A stretch of 33,783 nucleotides of DNA from Pseudomonadota bacterium (GTDB lineage: Bacteria > Bdellovibrionota_C > UBA2361 > SZUA-149). Made by a program: the position numbers and the translations under genes. Where the stretch lies: positions 1 through 33,783 of the forward strand of contig JAKPSH010000026.1 of the NCBI GenBank assembly GCA_029555385.1, read 5' to 3'. The notes beneath the pieces are model-generated. The model worked only from the letters and a program-made list of their open reading frames with translations. It was not told where the DNA came from and ran no database searches. Shown here piece by piece: positions 23,569 to 30,785 of this stretch. The stretch's first letter is position 1, and every line of letters starts with the position of its first letter.

Positions 23569-25848
23569 ATGTTAAACCGCTTTGTTCGCGCGCGAGAGGA
23601 GTCAGGATCGGCGCTGCTGCGCGATTCCCCCGCTTATGCGAAAACCCGCCTGCGTTGTATTCTTGGCATTTTTTTCGTTTGCCTGCTGATACCTCTTGGG
23701 CAGTTGGTTAGAATTGTCTGGGAGCAGACTGAACGCGAAGGATTGGTGCAGTTGCAGGCTGATGCGGCCGATCTCGTCATCGGCATTAATGCTGTGATGC
23801 AGGAGTTGTTGGATGTTGAGTACCGGCGACCGTTTGCTGACTACAGTTTTATTAAAATCTCACAGAATAAATTGGTGCAGCAAGCGGGTGTTTCGTTTTC
23901 TCCGCTTGCCGAACTTCCGCCGAAAAGCAAGATTCCGGGGATAATCGGTTATTTCCAGATATCCCCTGATGGCCGGATAGACTCGCCGGTGCTTCCAGAA
24001 TTCGCTGAAGATAAGTCACAAGTTGAACTATTCGGATGGAGCGAGAAAGAGTTCAACGAACGAATAAAACATCGAGAATTATTGAAGCGAGTTCTGCAAA
24101 AGAATTTAATGTCCAAACAGATCGGAGATGATGCTTACGGCGAAAACTTTATTAAGCGGCGCCTGGCGCTGCTTTCCTTGTTTATCGCCGAACGCTACTT
24201 ACTTTCACCGGCATATGCTCAACCTATGTCCCCGGGGCCGTCGCCGATTGAGCGCAATCCCGGAGATAAAACGGCAGACGGCACTCCGCTCTCTAAAGAA
24301 CTTCTTCGGGAAAAAAGCGACGCTGCGGCGGTTGTGCCGCTTAGTGCGCGAAAGCTTTCGGAAATTAATATTAATCAACAACTATGGATGCAGGAGGGGC
24401 AGAATGTCGCGCGGGATAGAGGAAAGCAGCAGAACGATTCGATGCTGCTTGAGCGCCAAAACCGCGTCGAGCAAGTCGTGATTCCTGAGCAGCGGCAGCA
24501 GCTCGAGAACCTGCAAGAGCTTCATAACCGGACGAATGTTCTTCCAACGGAGGGGAAGCGCAGTACCGGACAGCAAACTGCTCTGGACGCTCCAGTTGAT
24601 GCGCGAGACAGCGACACAGCTGCCAGGCGGCAAGGGATGAGCCTGCTTGCGTTTGAAAGCGAAATCTGGCCGCTTGAATTTCAGCTGCTCGAAGGCGGTT
24701 ACTTTGTTTTTTACCGTAAGGTGTTCCGTCAGAATGCGCGTTTTCTTCAGGGCTTTGTTTGTGAAGCGGAAGAACTCTTAAAGGCGGTGGTCGGGAAGGC
24801 GTTTGCTTACAGCAGGGTAAGCAGCATCGGCAGTTTGGTGATTGGTCATAATGGTGAGGTTTATAGCCGTTTTATTACGCGGCCGGCAACTTCCTCTGGC
24901 GCGGCCGCAGCCCCGGAGGAGAAGCTTTATTATAAAGATTTTCTTGCACCACCGTTGGATTCGCTGGAGCTCGTCTTCGCGGCACGGGAAATTCCGCTGG
25001 GAACGGGAGCACGTCTAGTGGATTTCTTGATTCTCTGTCTCAGTGTGGTTATTCTTGTCGGGCTGTGGGGTATTTATCGTTTGGGTATCGGGCAGATTGA
25101 ATTTGCCCGGCAGCGCAGCAACTTTGTTTCTGCGGTAAGCCACGAACTGAAAACTCCGCTTACATCCATCAGGATGTATGCCGAGATGCTGCGGGCAAAT
25201 TGGCTGGTCGATGAAGAGAAGCGGAAGTCGTATTACGATTTCATTTTTTTCGAAAGTGAACGGTTGTCGCGGTTGATCAGCAATGTCCTTCATTTTTCTA
25301 AATTGACTAATACCGCAGAGCCTCTGGAGAATAAAGAACTTGATGTGTGCGGCTTGGTCTTGGCAATCCGGCAGAAAGTCGCCTCGCAAGTTGAATCAGC
25401 TGGTTTTGCGTTGGAAGTGAAATGTGCTGACGAGGGAGAACTTCGGCAGCATAAAATTATTGGGGATGAAGATTCGCTGGCAAGGATTTTTATTAATCTC
25501 GTTGATAATGCGATAAAGTTTTCAGGCAATGCGGAAAGGAAATTAATCGAGCTTGGTGTTGCGTTAGAGGAGAGCGAGAAGAAAGTAATTTTTTCAGTGC
25601 GCGATTACGGACCAGGTGTTCCGGCAGAGCAGGTCAGCAGAATTTTCGATCTATTCTACCGCGGCCAAGATGAAATGACGCGGACCACTTCCGGAACAGG
25701 AATCGGCCTGGCCTTAGTCAGAGAGCTTGCTAATAAACATGGTGCGAAGGTTAGAATTATCAACCGCACACCAGGTGCCGAGTTTCAGGTTGAATTTCCG
25801 GTTGTCGGAAGGTTTGGAGAAGCACCAGACACTGTTAAAAAAAATTAA
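23569..25848 (+). CDS. Membrane sensor histidine kinase with large periplasmic domain
   Basis: The 759-residue kinase has a first membrane helix at about 28-48, a periplasmic region of about 430 residues and a second helix at about 482-500. The transmitter has H-box S-H525-E-L-K-T-P-L, N-box L-V-D-N-A-I-K-F-S, G1 D-Y-G-P-G-V and G2 T-G-I-G-L-A-L-V, all intact. The periplasmic part is unusual: about residues 215-355 form a hydrophilic Gln/Glu/Arg-rich segment of low complexity, preceded by a hydrophobic stretch ending in P-A-Y-A. That stretch interrupts what looks like two halves of a sensor fold. The signal is unknown. It is expressed with the response regulator at 22820 and phosphorylates it by family logic. 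Confidence 0.95.
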   Translation: MLNRFVRAREESGSALLRDSPAYAKTRLRCILGIFFVCLLIPLGQLVRIVWEQTEREGLVQLQADAADLVIGINAVMQELLDVEYRRPFADYSFIKISQNKLVQQAGVSFSPLAELPPKSKIPGIIGYFQISPDGRIDSPVLPEFAEDKSQVELFGWSEKEFNERIKHRELLKRVLQKNLMSKQIGDDAYGENFIKRRLALLSLFIAERYLLSPAYAQPMSPGPSPIERNPGDKTADGTPLSKELLREKSDAAAVVPLSARKLSEININQQLWMQEGQNVARDRGKQQNDSMLLERQNRVEQVVIPEQRQQLENLQELHNRTNVLPTEGKRSTGQQTALDAPVDARDSDTAARRQGMSLLAFESEIWPLEFQLLEGGYFVFYRKVFRQNARFLQGFVCEAEELLKAVVGKAFAYSRVSSIGSLVIGHNGEVYSRFITRPATSSGAAAAPEEKLYYKDFLAPPLDSLELVFAAREIPLGTGARLVDFLILCLSVVILVGLWGIYRLGIGQIEFARQRSNFVSAVSHELKTPLTSIRMYAEMLRANWLVDEEKRKSYYDFIFFESERLSRLISNVLHFSKLTNTAEPLENKELDVCGLVLAIRQKVASQVESAGFALEVKCADEGELRQHKIIGDEDSLARIFINLVDNAIKFSGNAERKLIELGVALEESEKKVIFSVRDYGPGVPAEQVSRIFDLFYRGQDEMTRTTSGTGIGLALVRELANKHGAKVRIINRTPGAEFQVEFPVVGRFGEAPDTVKKN

Positions 25849-25868
25849 TAATAACAGACTGGCCCCAG

Positions 25869-26425
25869 AATAGGCGAATAAAGTTTGCCTTGGCTTTGCA
25901 CTCCAGCCGCTTCACGCAGAGCGATGCTGCCGGGCGCTGAAGGCGTGGCCTTTTTTACCCGGCACAACCCTTTGCCTCCCTTCGCTGTCGCCCCGCCCCG
26001 TGGTCATCTTTTCTCCTCATCCCGAGCGCATAGGTTTAGCGCAATGGCATCGTCTGTATTTTAACCGTCATCCCGAGCGCACCGGTTGTTCCTCAAGGCA
26101 GCAGTCACCGCGCGAGGGATCTCAAAGTTCCCCGGTGCGGGGTCAATCCTGGGTGGAGACGCAATTGATGGCACAGCAGCGATAAAAATCACTTAATTAT
26201 TAATTTTGCCCGGCTCTGCCTTCGTATTCGTCCCCAGCGGAGGCAGACCTTGCTCTGTGCAGGCATGAGATCCGTCGCGCAATAAACCCTGCCTTTAGGC
26301 ACAGCTCCTGCGCTCGGGATGACCGTTTTATTTTAACTCGGCTTTCACCCGGGTGATGCCACAAATCTACGCCATCCAACGACTTTCAGGGGGAATTCCG
26401 CCTGCGGCGGACTTATTCGCTTATT
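25869..26425. repeat. Repeat element B, MITE-like, with nested inverted repeat
   Basis: The left end AATAGGCGAATAA (25869-25881) pairs with the right end TTATTCGCTTATT (26413-26425) with one mismatch. The terminal parts match element A, and the first 264 bp match element C at about 94% by eye. The middle (about 26000-26335) is absent from A and looks like a separate insertion. A 14-bp palindrome, CGCGGCTAGCCGCG (26426-26439), follows directly. No coding frame inside is convincing. Together with element A it shows that the ends are conserved while the cargo varies. Confidence 0.85.
26065..26325. repeat. Imperfect inverted repeat with 59-bp arms inside element B
   Basis: The arms 26065-26123 and 26267-26325 are imperfect inverse complements. 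They share the outer block with ATCCCGAGCGCA, an inner AAGGCAG, and the GGATCTC end. The block containing ATCCCGAGCGC also occurs once more upstream (about 26019), and both occurrences are found in element C. The enclosed 143 bp has no gene. It looks like a repeat unit that moved into element B. Confidence 0.75.
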
Positions 26426-26514
26426 CGCGGCTAGCCGCGGAGCATATTTTGCGTTAAACTCAAAGCGCTTTTTTACAGTGCGCTGAGCAGCGCTATTGCG
26501 GGAGCTTCATTAAT

Positions 26515-27027
26515 ATGGCGATTAAATGTCCGGTTTGCAGGAATTCGTTGACGGAAATTCAGGCTGGCGATGTTAAAGTCGATATCTGCGATGGCGGGTG
26601 TGGCGGGGTATGGTTTGATGAATGCGAACTGAAAAAGTTTGATGAAGCACACGAAATCGACGGCGAGAAGATTATCGGTGCGAAGCGCAGCGAGAGTGCC
26701 CGCATCGATTATGATGCCGTGCGCTATTGTCCACGATGTCCGGATGAAGCCATGTGTAAGCGTTATTACGATATCAAGAATCAGGTTGAAGTCGACCAAT
26801 GTCTAAAATGCTCCGGAATTTGGCTTGATGTCGGTGAACTGATCACCATTCGTTCGCAATATGCTACTGAAGCGGATCGGCAAAACGCAGCAGATCAATA
26901 CATGGAAGGTCTTTTGCGGCAGACCAAGGAGGGCCTAGCGCAAGACGCAAAAGTGCGCCTCGAGCAGTGGGAAGAAGAAGTAAGCTTTCGGGGAACGATG
27001 CGCTCGCTGCTTCGCGTGCTTTTCTAG
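26515..27027 (+). CDS. Double zinc-ribbon (zf-TFIIB type) protein
   Basis: The 170-residue protein contains two related zinc-ribbon units. The first has C-P-V-C (C5, C8) and a second Cys pair in the C-D-G-G-C-G-G stretch (about 25-30), followed by V-W-F-D-E-C-E-L. The second has C-P-R-C and C-L-K-C, followed by I-W-L-D-V-G-E-L. The W-[FL]-D-x-x-E-L tail is the hallmark of the zf-TFIIB family. The last 50 residues are charged and helical. Function in bacteria is unknown; a regulatory or metal-chaperone role is possible. GGGAG precedes the ATG, and the next gene starts directly after its stop codon. Confidence 0.9.
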   Translation: MAIKCPVCRNSLTEIQAGDVKVDICDGGCGGVWFDECELKKFDEAHEIDGEKIIGAKRSESARIDYDAVRYCPRCPDEAMCKRYYDIKNQVEVDQCLKCSGIWLDVGELITIRSQYATEADRQNAADQYMEGLLRQTKEGLAQDAKVRLEQWEEEVSFRGTMRSLLRVLF

Positions 27028-28317
27028 TTGTTAGTTTTGGCCGGGCACTCATTATATCGAAATCGGCGGGTCCTGGCCTGGGCGCTCTATGACTGGGCGA
27101 ACAGTGCTTTTGCCACCACGGTGATGGCGGGTTTCTTTCCGTTGTTTTACAAAACCTTCTGTAATTACGGTACAGATGCTCAGTTGAGCACTTTCCGGTT
27201 GGGGATCACTAGCTCAGCGGCAAGTCTTTGCGTGGCAGTATGCGCGCCGCTGCTCGGGGCTTTCGCTGATGAGCGGTGTACGCGTAAGCGTTTTCTCGCA
27301 GCTTTTACGCTGCTTGGCGCTTGCGCTACCGCGGCTTTATTTTTTATTCCTCAGGGAAGTTGGTTTATTCCTGCTCTTATTTATGGTTCGGCTCTTGTCG
27401 GTTTCAATTGTGCGCTGGTGTTCTATGATTCTTTTCTTCCGGATGTAAGCCGGGATGAATCCAGACATAAAGTTTCCTCCCTTGGTTATTCGCTCGGCTA
27501 TCTTGGCGGTGGAATACTCTTTGGGATCAATGTCCTGATGTACCTGTTCCCCGGCAGTTTCGGATTGTCAGGGCCGGTGCAGGCCGTGAAAGTGTCCTTT
27601 GTTACTGCTGGCATGTGGTGGCTAATGTTTTCTTTGCCGCTTTTCTTTTTTGTAAGTGAGAAGCCGCGCGAAACGATGCCTCTTTCGTTTTGCGCCGCAG
27701 TTTCAGGTTCATTGCGGCAGCTTCGCGCCACACTTGCACTGATCCTTGGCATGCAAGAATTAAAGTTTTTTCTCCTGGCTTATTGGTTTTACATCGACGG
27801 TGTAAATACTGTGATGAAAATGGCCGTTGATTACGGCGCCGCGCTGGGCTTCGGTGCGGACGCCTTGATTACGGCTTTGCTGCTGACGCAGTTCATCGGA
27901 TTTCCAAGTACACTTGTTTTTGCCAAGTTGAGCGAGGGCGTCGGCCCACGGCGTGGTATCGCGGCCGGCATCGGTATTTATGCGCTGACAACTATCTGGG
28001 CCTCCCGCATGAGTTCGGCCTGGGAGTTCTATGTCCTGGCAAGTGTAATTGGTTTGGTTCAGGGGGGGGTTCAGGCGCTGAGTCGCTCGTTGTATTCGCA
28101 AATGGTTCCACCGTCCCAGTCTGCTCAGTTTTTCAGCTTTTTTGATATTGTGGGCAAATTTGCCACGGTTGTCGGTCCGGCTTTGGTTGGCGTCGTGGCA
28201 CTCTACTCCGGCTCGTCTCGCGGTGGTGTTCTTTCGCTTCTCTTACTTTTTTTAGTCGGTGCATTTTTCCTGGTCCGAAGCGGAGACGGAAAAGGTTCAA
28301 TGACTATAGCCGCTTAG
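27028..28317 (+). CDS. MFS transporter, Atg22/UMF1-like
   Basis: The 429-residue polytopic protein has about 12 hydrophobic segments and begins with the typical W-A-L-Y-D-W-A-N-S-A-F-A of the UMF1/Atg22-like major facilitator family. Cytoplasmic loop motifs (A-D-E-R-C-T-R-K-R and G-P-R-R-G) are as expected. Related eukaryotic proteins export amino acids from vacuoles; bacterial substrates are unknown. The frame begins with a TTG directly after the upstream stop codon, with another TTG at 27037. No ribosome-binding site is visible, so it is probably translated by coupling with the zinc-ribbon gene. Confidence 0.9.
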   Translation: MLVLAGHSLYRNRRVLAWALYDWANSAFATTVMAGFFPLFYKTFCNYGTDAQLSTFRLGITSSAASLCVAVCAPLLGAFADERCTRKRFLAAFTLLGACATAALFFIPQGSWFIPALIYGSALVGFNCALVFYDSFLPDVSRDESRHKVSSLGYSLGYLGGGILFGINVLMYLFPGSFGLSGPVQAVKVSFVTAGMWWLMFSLPLFFFVSEKPRETMPLSFCAAVSGSLRQLRATLALILGMQELKFFLLAYWFYIDGVNTVMKMAVDYGAALGFGADALITALLLTQFIGFPSTLVFAKLSEGVGPRRGIAAGIGIYALTTIWASRMSSAWEFYVLASVIGLVQGGVQALSRSLYSQMVPPSQSAQFFSFFDIVGKFATVVGPALVGVVALYSGSSRGGVLSLLLLFLVGAFFLVRSGDGKGSMTIAA

Positions 28318-28449
28318 CGATTTACTGAAACAAGGTCGCGTTTCCCGCTGGTCCTATATCTCTACTAATTTGCGTGGTATAGTGCGCACCTAAAGGGCCT
28401 GTCGCGTGCCGGGGCTCAGTAGCGAGAATGAGAGATTTTAGGCGAGACG

Positions 28450-30033
28450 ATGACGGAAAGCGGCAGTCGACGTAATTGTCTCGTGCAGTTGGGCAAGTTG
28501 GATATGCCGAATGTGGTAGATCGGCAAGAGAGTGGTAATATTTCATTATACGCAGCGGTAATCCTGCCGATCGTGGTGTCGTTATCGGTGGTCGCTGTTG
28601 ATGTCTCTAATTTTCAATCCTTGCGTGATGCAGCTCAGCAGGAAGCAGACCGAATTGCGCTGCAGGCAGCCGCAGCTCTTCCGGATACGCACCGCGCGGA
28701 GCTGCTGCTGCACCGTGCCGTATCAAGCCTGGCTGGATTTCGCCTGGCTCTTTCCGATGAGCAAGCTGCGGCGTTGCGCGTATCGAGCAGCAGCGTCGAG
28801 CTTGTCCTGGAAGGAAGCGTTCCGGCAGTATTTGACATTTTCCTTCGTCTGCAAGGTTCTTCCGGACATGTGTTTACGCTGCGCGAAAAAGCAAATGTCC
28901 AGATTGTTCCGGGCGATTATGTGATCATCGTTGCGGATGCTAGTACGCTTCGTCCCCGGCCTGGTTCGGCCTGGGGTAGTGAACAAAGTTGGCCGGCATC
29001 GCGCTACTTCAACTTTTCCCGTCCGCCAGAAGTTTCTTTGGTGGAGGCTGCGGAGACGGCGGTGAAATCCGATGTATTTTGGAGCCGCTGGTGGGAGGCG
29101 TGGACTACTAACGTCTACCGGCGCTGGGCTACGCAAGCCTGTTACAATCCGGTTTTTTCCGGACTCAAGTTGGCAGCGATCAGCGTTATTGATGTGTTAG
29201 GTGCGATCGAGACAAATCGCCTTTCGCTGATTTTCACACCAGGTGATGAAGGCCAGGACGGGTTTAGTGTGCTCCGGCCACTGGGTTTTATGAAGCAAGA
29301 TGTATCGGGACCGGAGGCGGTTTGGCCGGGGTACTTTGAAAGCGAAGATTTTGTCAGCGATGAGTCTTGTGTTTATTTCGCTGATGCTGAAGCTTCCGGT
29401 GATACTGCCTACGGCATCCCGCAAGCGCCGGTGTTTTCTGCCAAATTCGCAGCCCGGCAGGCAGAATGCTCCGATCGCATTGATCCTTTAAAAGGCGCAG
29501 GACCTTACTATTATCCGTATAATGCCCTTGCCGAGTGCTTTACCGGCAGCGCGATAAAACTTCGCGAAGCACTGTATTTTCATGCCGCTCGTAAAATGGG
29601 TCATTCCCCCGGTGCGCTGAATATTGTTTATGCGCTGGACCAGGCTTATTTGCAGCTGGTCCTGGCTAACGACGAGGCGCAGCATGAAGAAAAGAAACGC
29701 CGTGGAAATCTCTCCGGGGAGAGTACGCGAAAGATTTTTGTTTTTAGCGATCAGCTGCCGGATCCGCAGCAAGCGGAATTTCGTGCGGCAATTTCGCGCC
29801 TGGAGCAAGCGGAAATTGACCTGGTGCTCGTAGCATTTCTGCCCCTTGATCAGCTTGCTTCAGAGCATGAAATGGTGGAGCGCAGAGAGAATCTGGAACG
29901 TACTATTGACCAGTATACAAACCTTAACGCCGCGCACGTCAAAGTGCTTCCGGTATGGAGCTCCCGTGATTTGCCGGAGCTTGTCGTGCCGAAGATTATT
30001 GCTGCGGGCAAAGAGTTCGCGGTGCGCTCATGA
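28450..30033 (+). CDS. TadG-like protein with vWA-like region
   Basis: The 527-residue protein begins with a TadG-type N-terminus: E-S-G-N followed by a membrane helix (about 31-50) and the D-V-S-N-F ... Q-E-A-D-R-I-A-L-Q-A-A-A pattern. The rest is extracytoplasmic. V-I-I-V-A-D163-A-S-T-L resembles the first strand and metal site of a von Willebrand A domain, but the D-x-S-x-S motif is incomplete (Leu for the second Ser). The C-terminal K-I-F-V-F-S-D near residue 430 and the following helix-strand pattern also fit vWA. TadG-like proteins are minor pilins or assembly factors. It is the first gene of the second Tad block and overlaps the next gene by ATGA. ATG 28450 is preceded by an AGGCGAG-like site; ATG 28504 is an alternative. 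Confidence 0.8.
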   Translation: MTESGSRRNCLVQLGKLDMPNVVDRQESGNISLYAAVILPIVVSLSVVAVDVSNFQSLRDAAQQEADRIALQAAAALPDTHRAELLLHRAVSSLAGFRLALSDEQAAALRVSSSSVELVLEGSVPAVFDIFLRLQGSSGHVFTLREKANVQIVPGDYVIIVADASTLRPRPGSAWGSEQSWPASRYFNFSRPPEVSLVEAAETAVKSDVFWSRWWEAWTTNVYRRWATQACYNPVFSGLKLAAISVIDVLGAIETNRLSLIFTPGDEGQDGFSVLRPLGFMKQDVSGPEAVWPGYFESEDFVSDESCVYFADAEASGDTAYGIPQAPVFSAKFAARQAECSDRIDPLKGAGPYYYPYNALAECFTGSAIKLREALYFHAARKMGHSPGALNIVYALDQAYLQLVLANDEAQHEEKKRRGNLSGESTRKIFVFSDQLPDPQQAEFRAAISRLEQAEIDLVLVAFLPLDQLASEHEMVERRENLERTIDQYTNLNAAHVKVLPVWSSRDLPELVVPKIIAAGKEFAVRS

Positions 30034-30761
30034 GAAGACTAATCTGCGTGAGCGAACAGGGCAACGGTGCTTTAGACATGGTGCTTTGTCTGCCGTTCGC
30101 GTTATTCTTTTTGTTCATTGTCACGGATGCGGGAATGACATTTGTCGAGAGGGGAGCTGTTGTTGATGCTGTTCGAACCGGATTAAACGCGGAAGAACTG
30201 CTCACAAGGGGCAAGACGCTGCTGCAAATGACCGATAGCTACGAATTGGTGCCTGACCAAGAAGTTATCCGGGTTTTAACGAAACAGATTGCCGACGAAA
30301 TTTTCTTGCGAGTTGATAATGGACGCTGGCAAATGCGGCAAGAAGGAGCGGCGAATTTTGCAGTTGAGGTGTCTGCTCTGGCATTGTGTGTCGATGCACT
30401 GACCGGTGAATTATGCGCGTCCCAAAGTTATGAGATTCTTTTTACCGCAGTAAAACCGGAATCTTTATCTTTGCCCCTTGACCAAACTCAGTTTCTAAGC
30501 CGCGAAGAATTCTTGAAACACAGATTTGCCGAGGAAAAAAACATGGTGCCCAGCCGGTTCGCGCTGCCTCTGGGTCTTGTCTACGGGGCGGACGATGCTC
30601 AAGGGGTGGGCATGCGCTATCAAGCTCAAGTAATCGCTCTTTATGTTGACGTGCGGTCGAATCCTTCAGGAATTAACCAGGCGTACGGCAGAAGCGTATT
30701 GGGCCGTGCTTACCAGGTGCAGGAGCAGCAGCTTCATTTGGTGCGCCGCCAGGCCGGTTAA
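30030..30761 (+). CDS. TadE-like pseudopilin/assembly protein
   Basis: The 243-residue protein begins E-Q-G11-N-G-A-L-D16-M followed by a hydrophobic segment L-C-L-P-F-A-L-F-F-L-F (about 18-32) and D-A-G-M. This is the TadE N-terminus, where prepilin peptidase cuts after Gly, but the usual Glu at mature +5 is Asp. The remaining 200 residues are extracytoplasmic with no recognised domain. ATG 30030 overlaps the TadG-like stop codon by 4 nt, so the two are translationally coupled. It probably acts as a minor pilin at the base or tip of the Flp pilus. Confidence 0.8.
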   Translation: MRRLICVSEQGNGALDMVLCLPFALFFLFIVTDAGMTFVERGAVVDAVRTGLNAEELLTRGKTLLQMTDSYELVPDQEVIRVLTKQIADEIFLRVDNGRWQMRQEGAANFAVEVSALALCVDALTGELCASQSYEILFTAVKPESLSLPLDQTQFLSREEFLKHRFAEEKNMVPSRFALPLGLVYGADDAQGVGMRYQAQVIALYVDVRSNPSGINQAYGRSVLGRAYQVQEQQLHLVRRQAG

Positions 30762-30785
30762 TTGCAAGAAGCAAAGGAGAGAACA

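Noticed and set aside
26000..26340. CRISPR-like array from the repeated ATCCCGAGC units
   Set aside because: Only a few units, irregular spacing and inverted orientation; this is a palindromic repeat.
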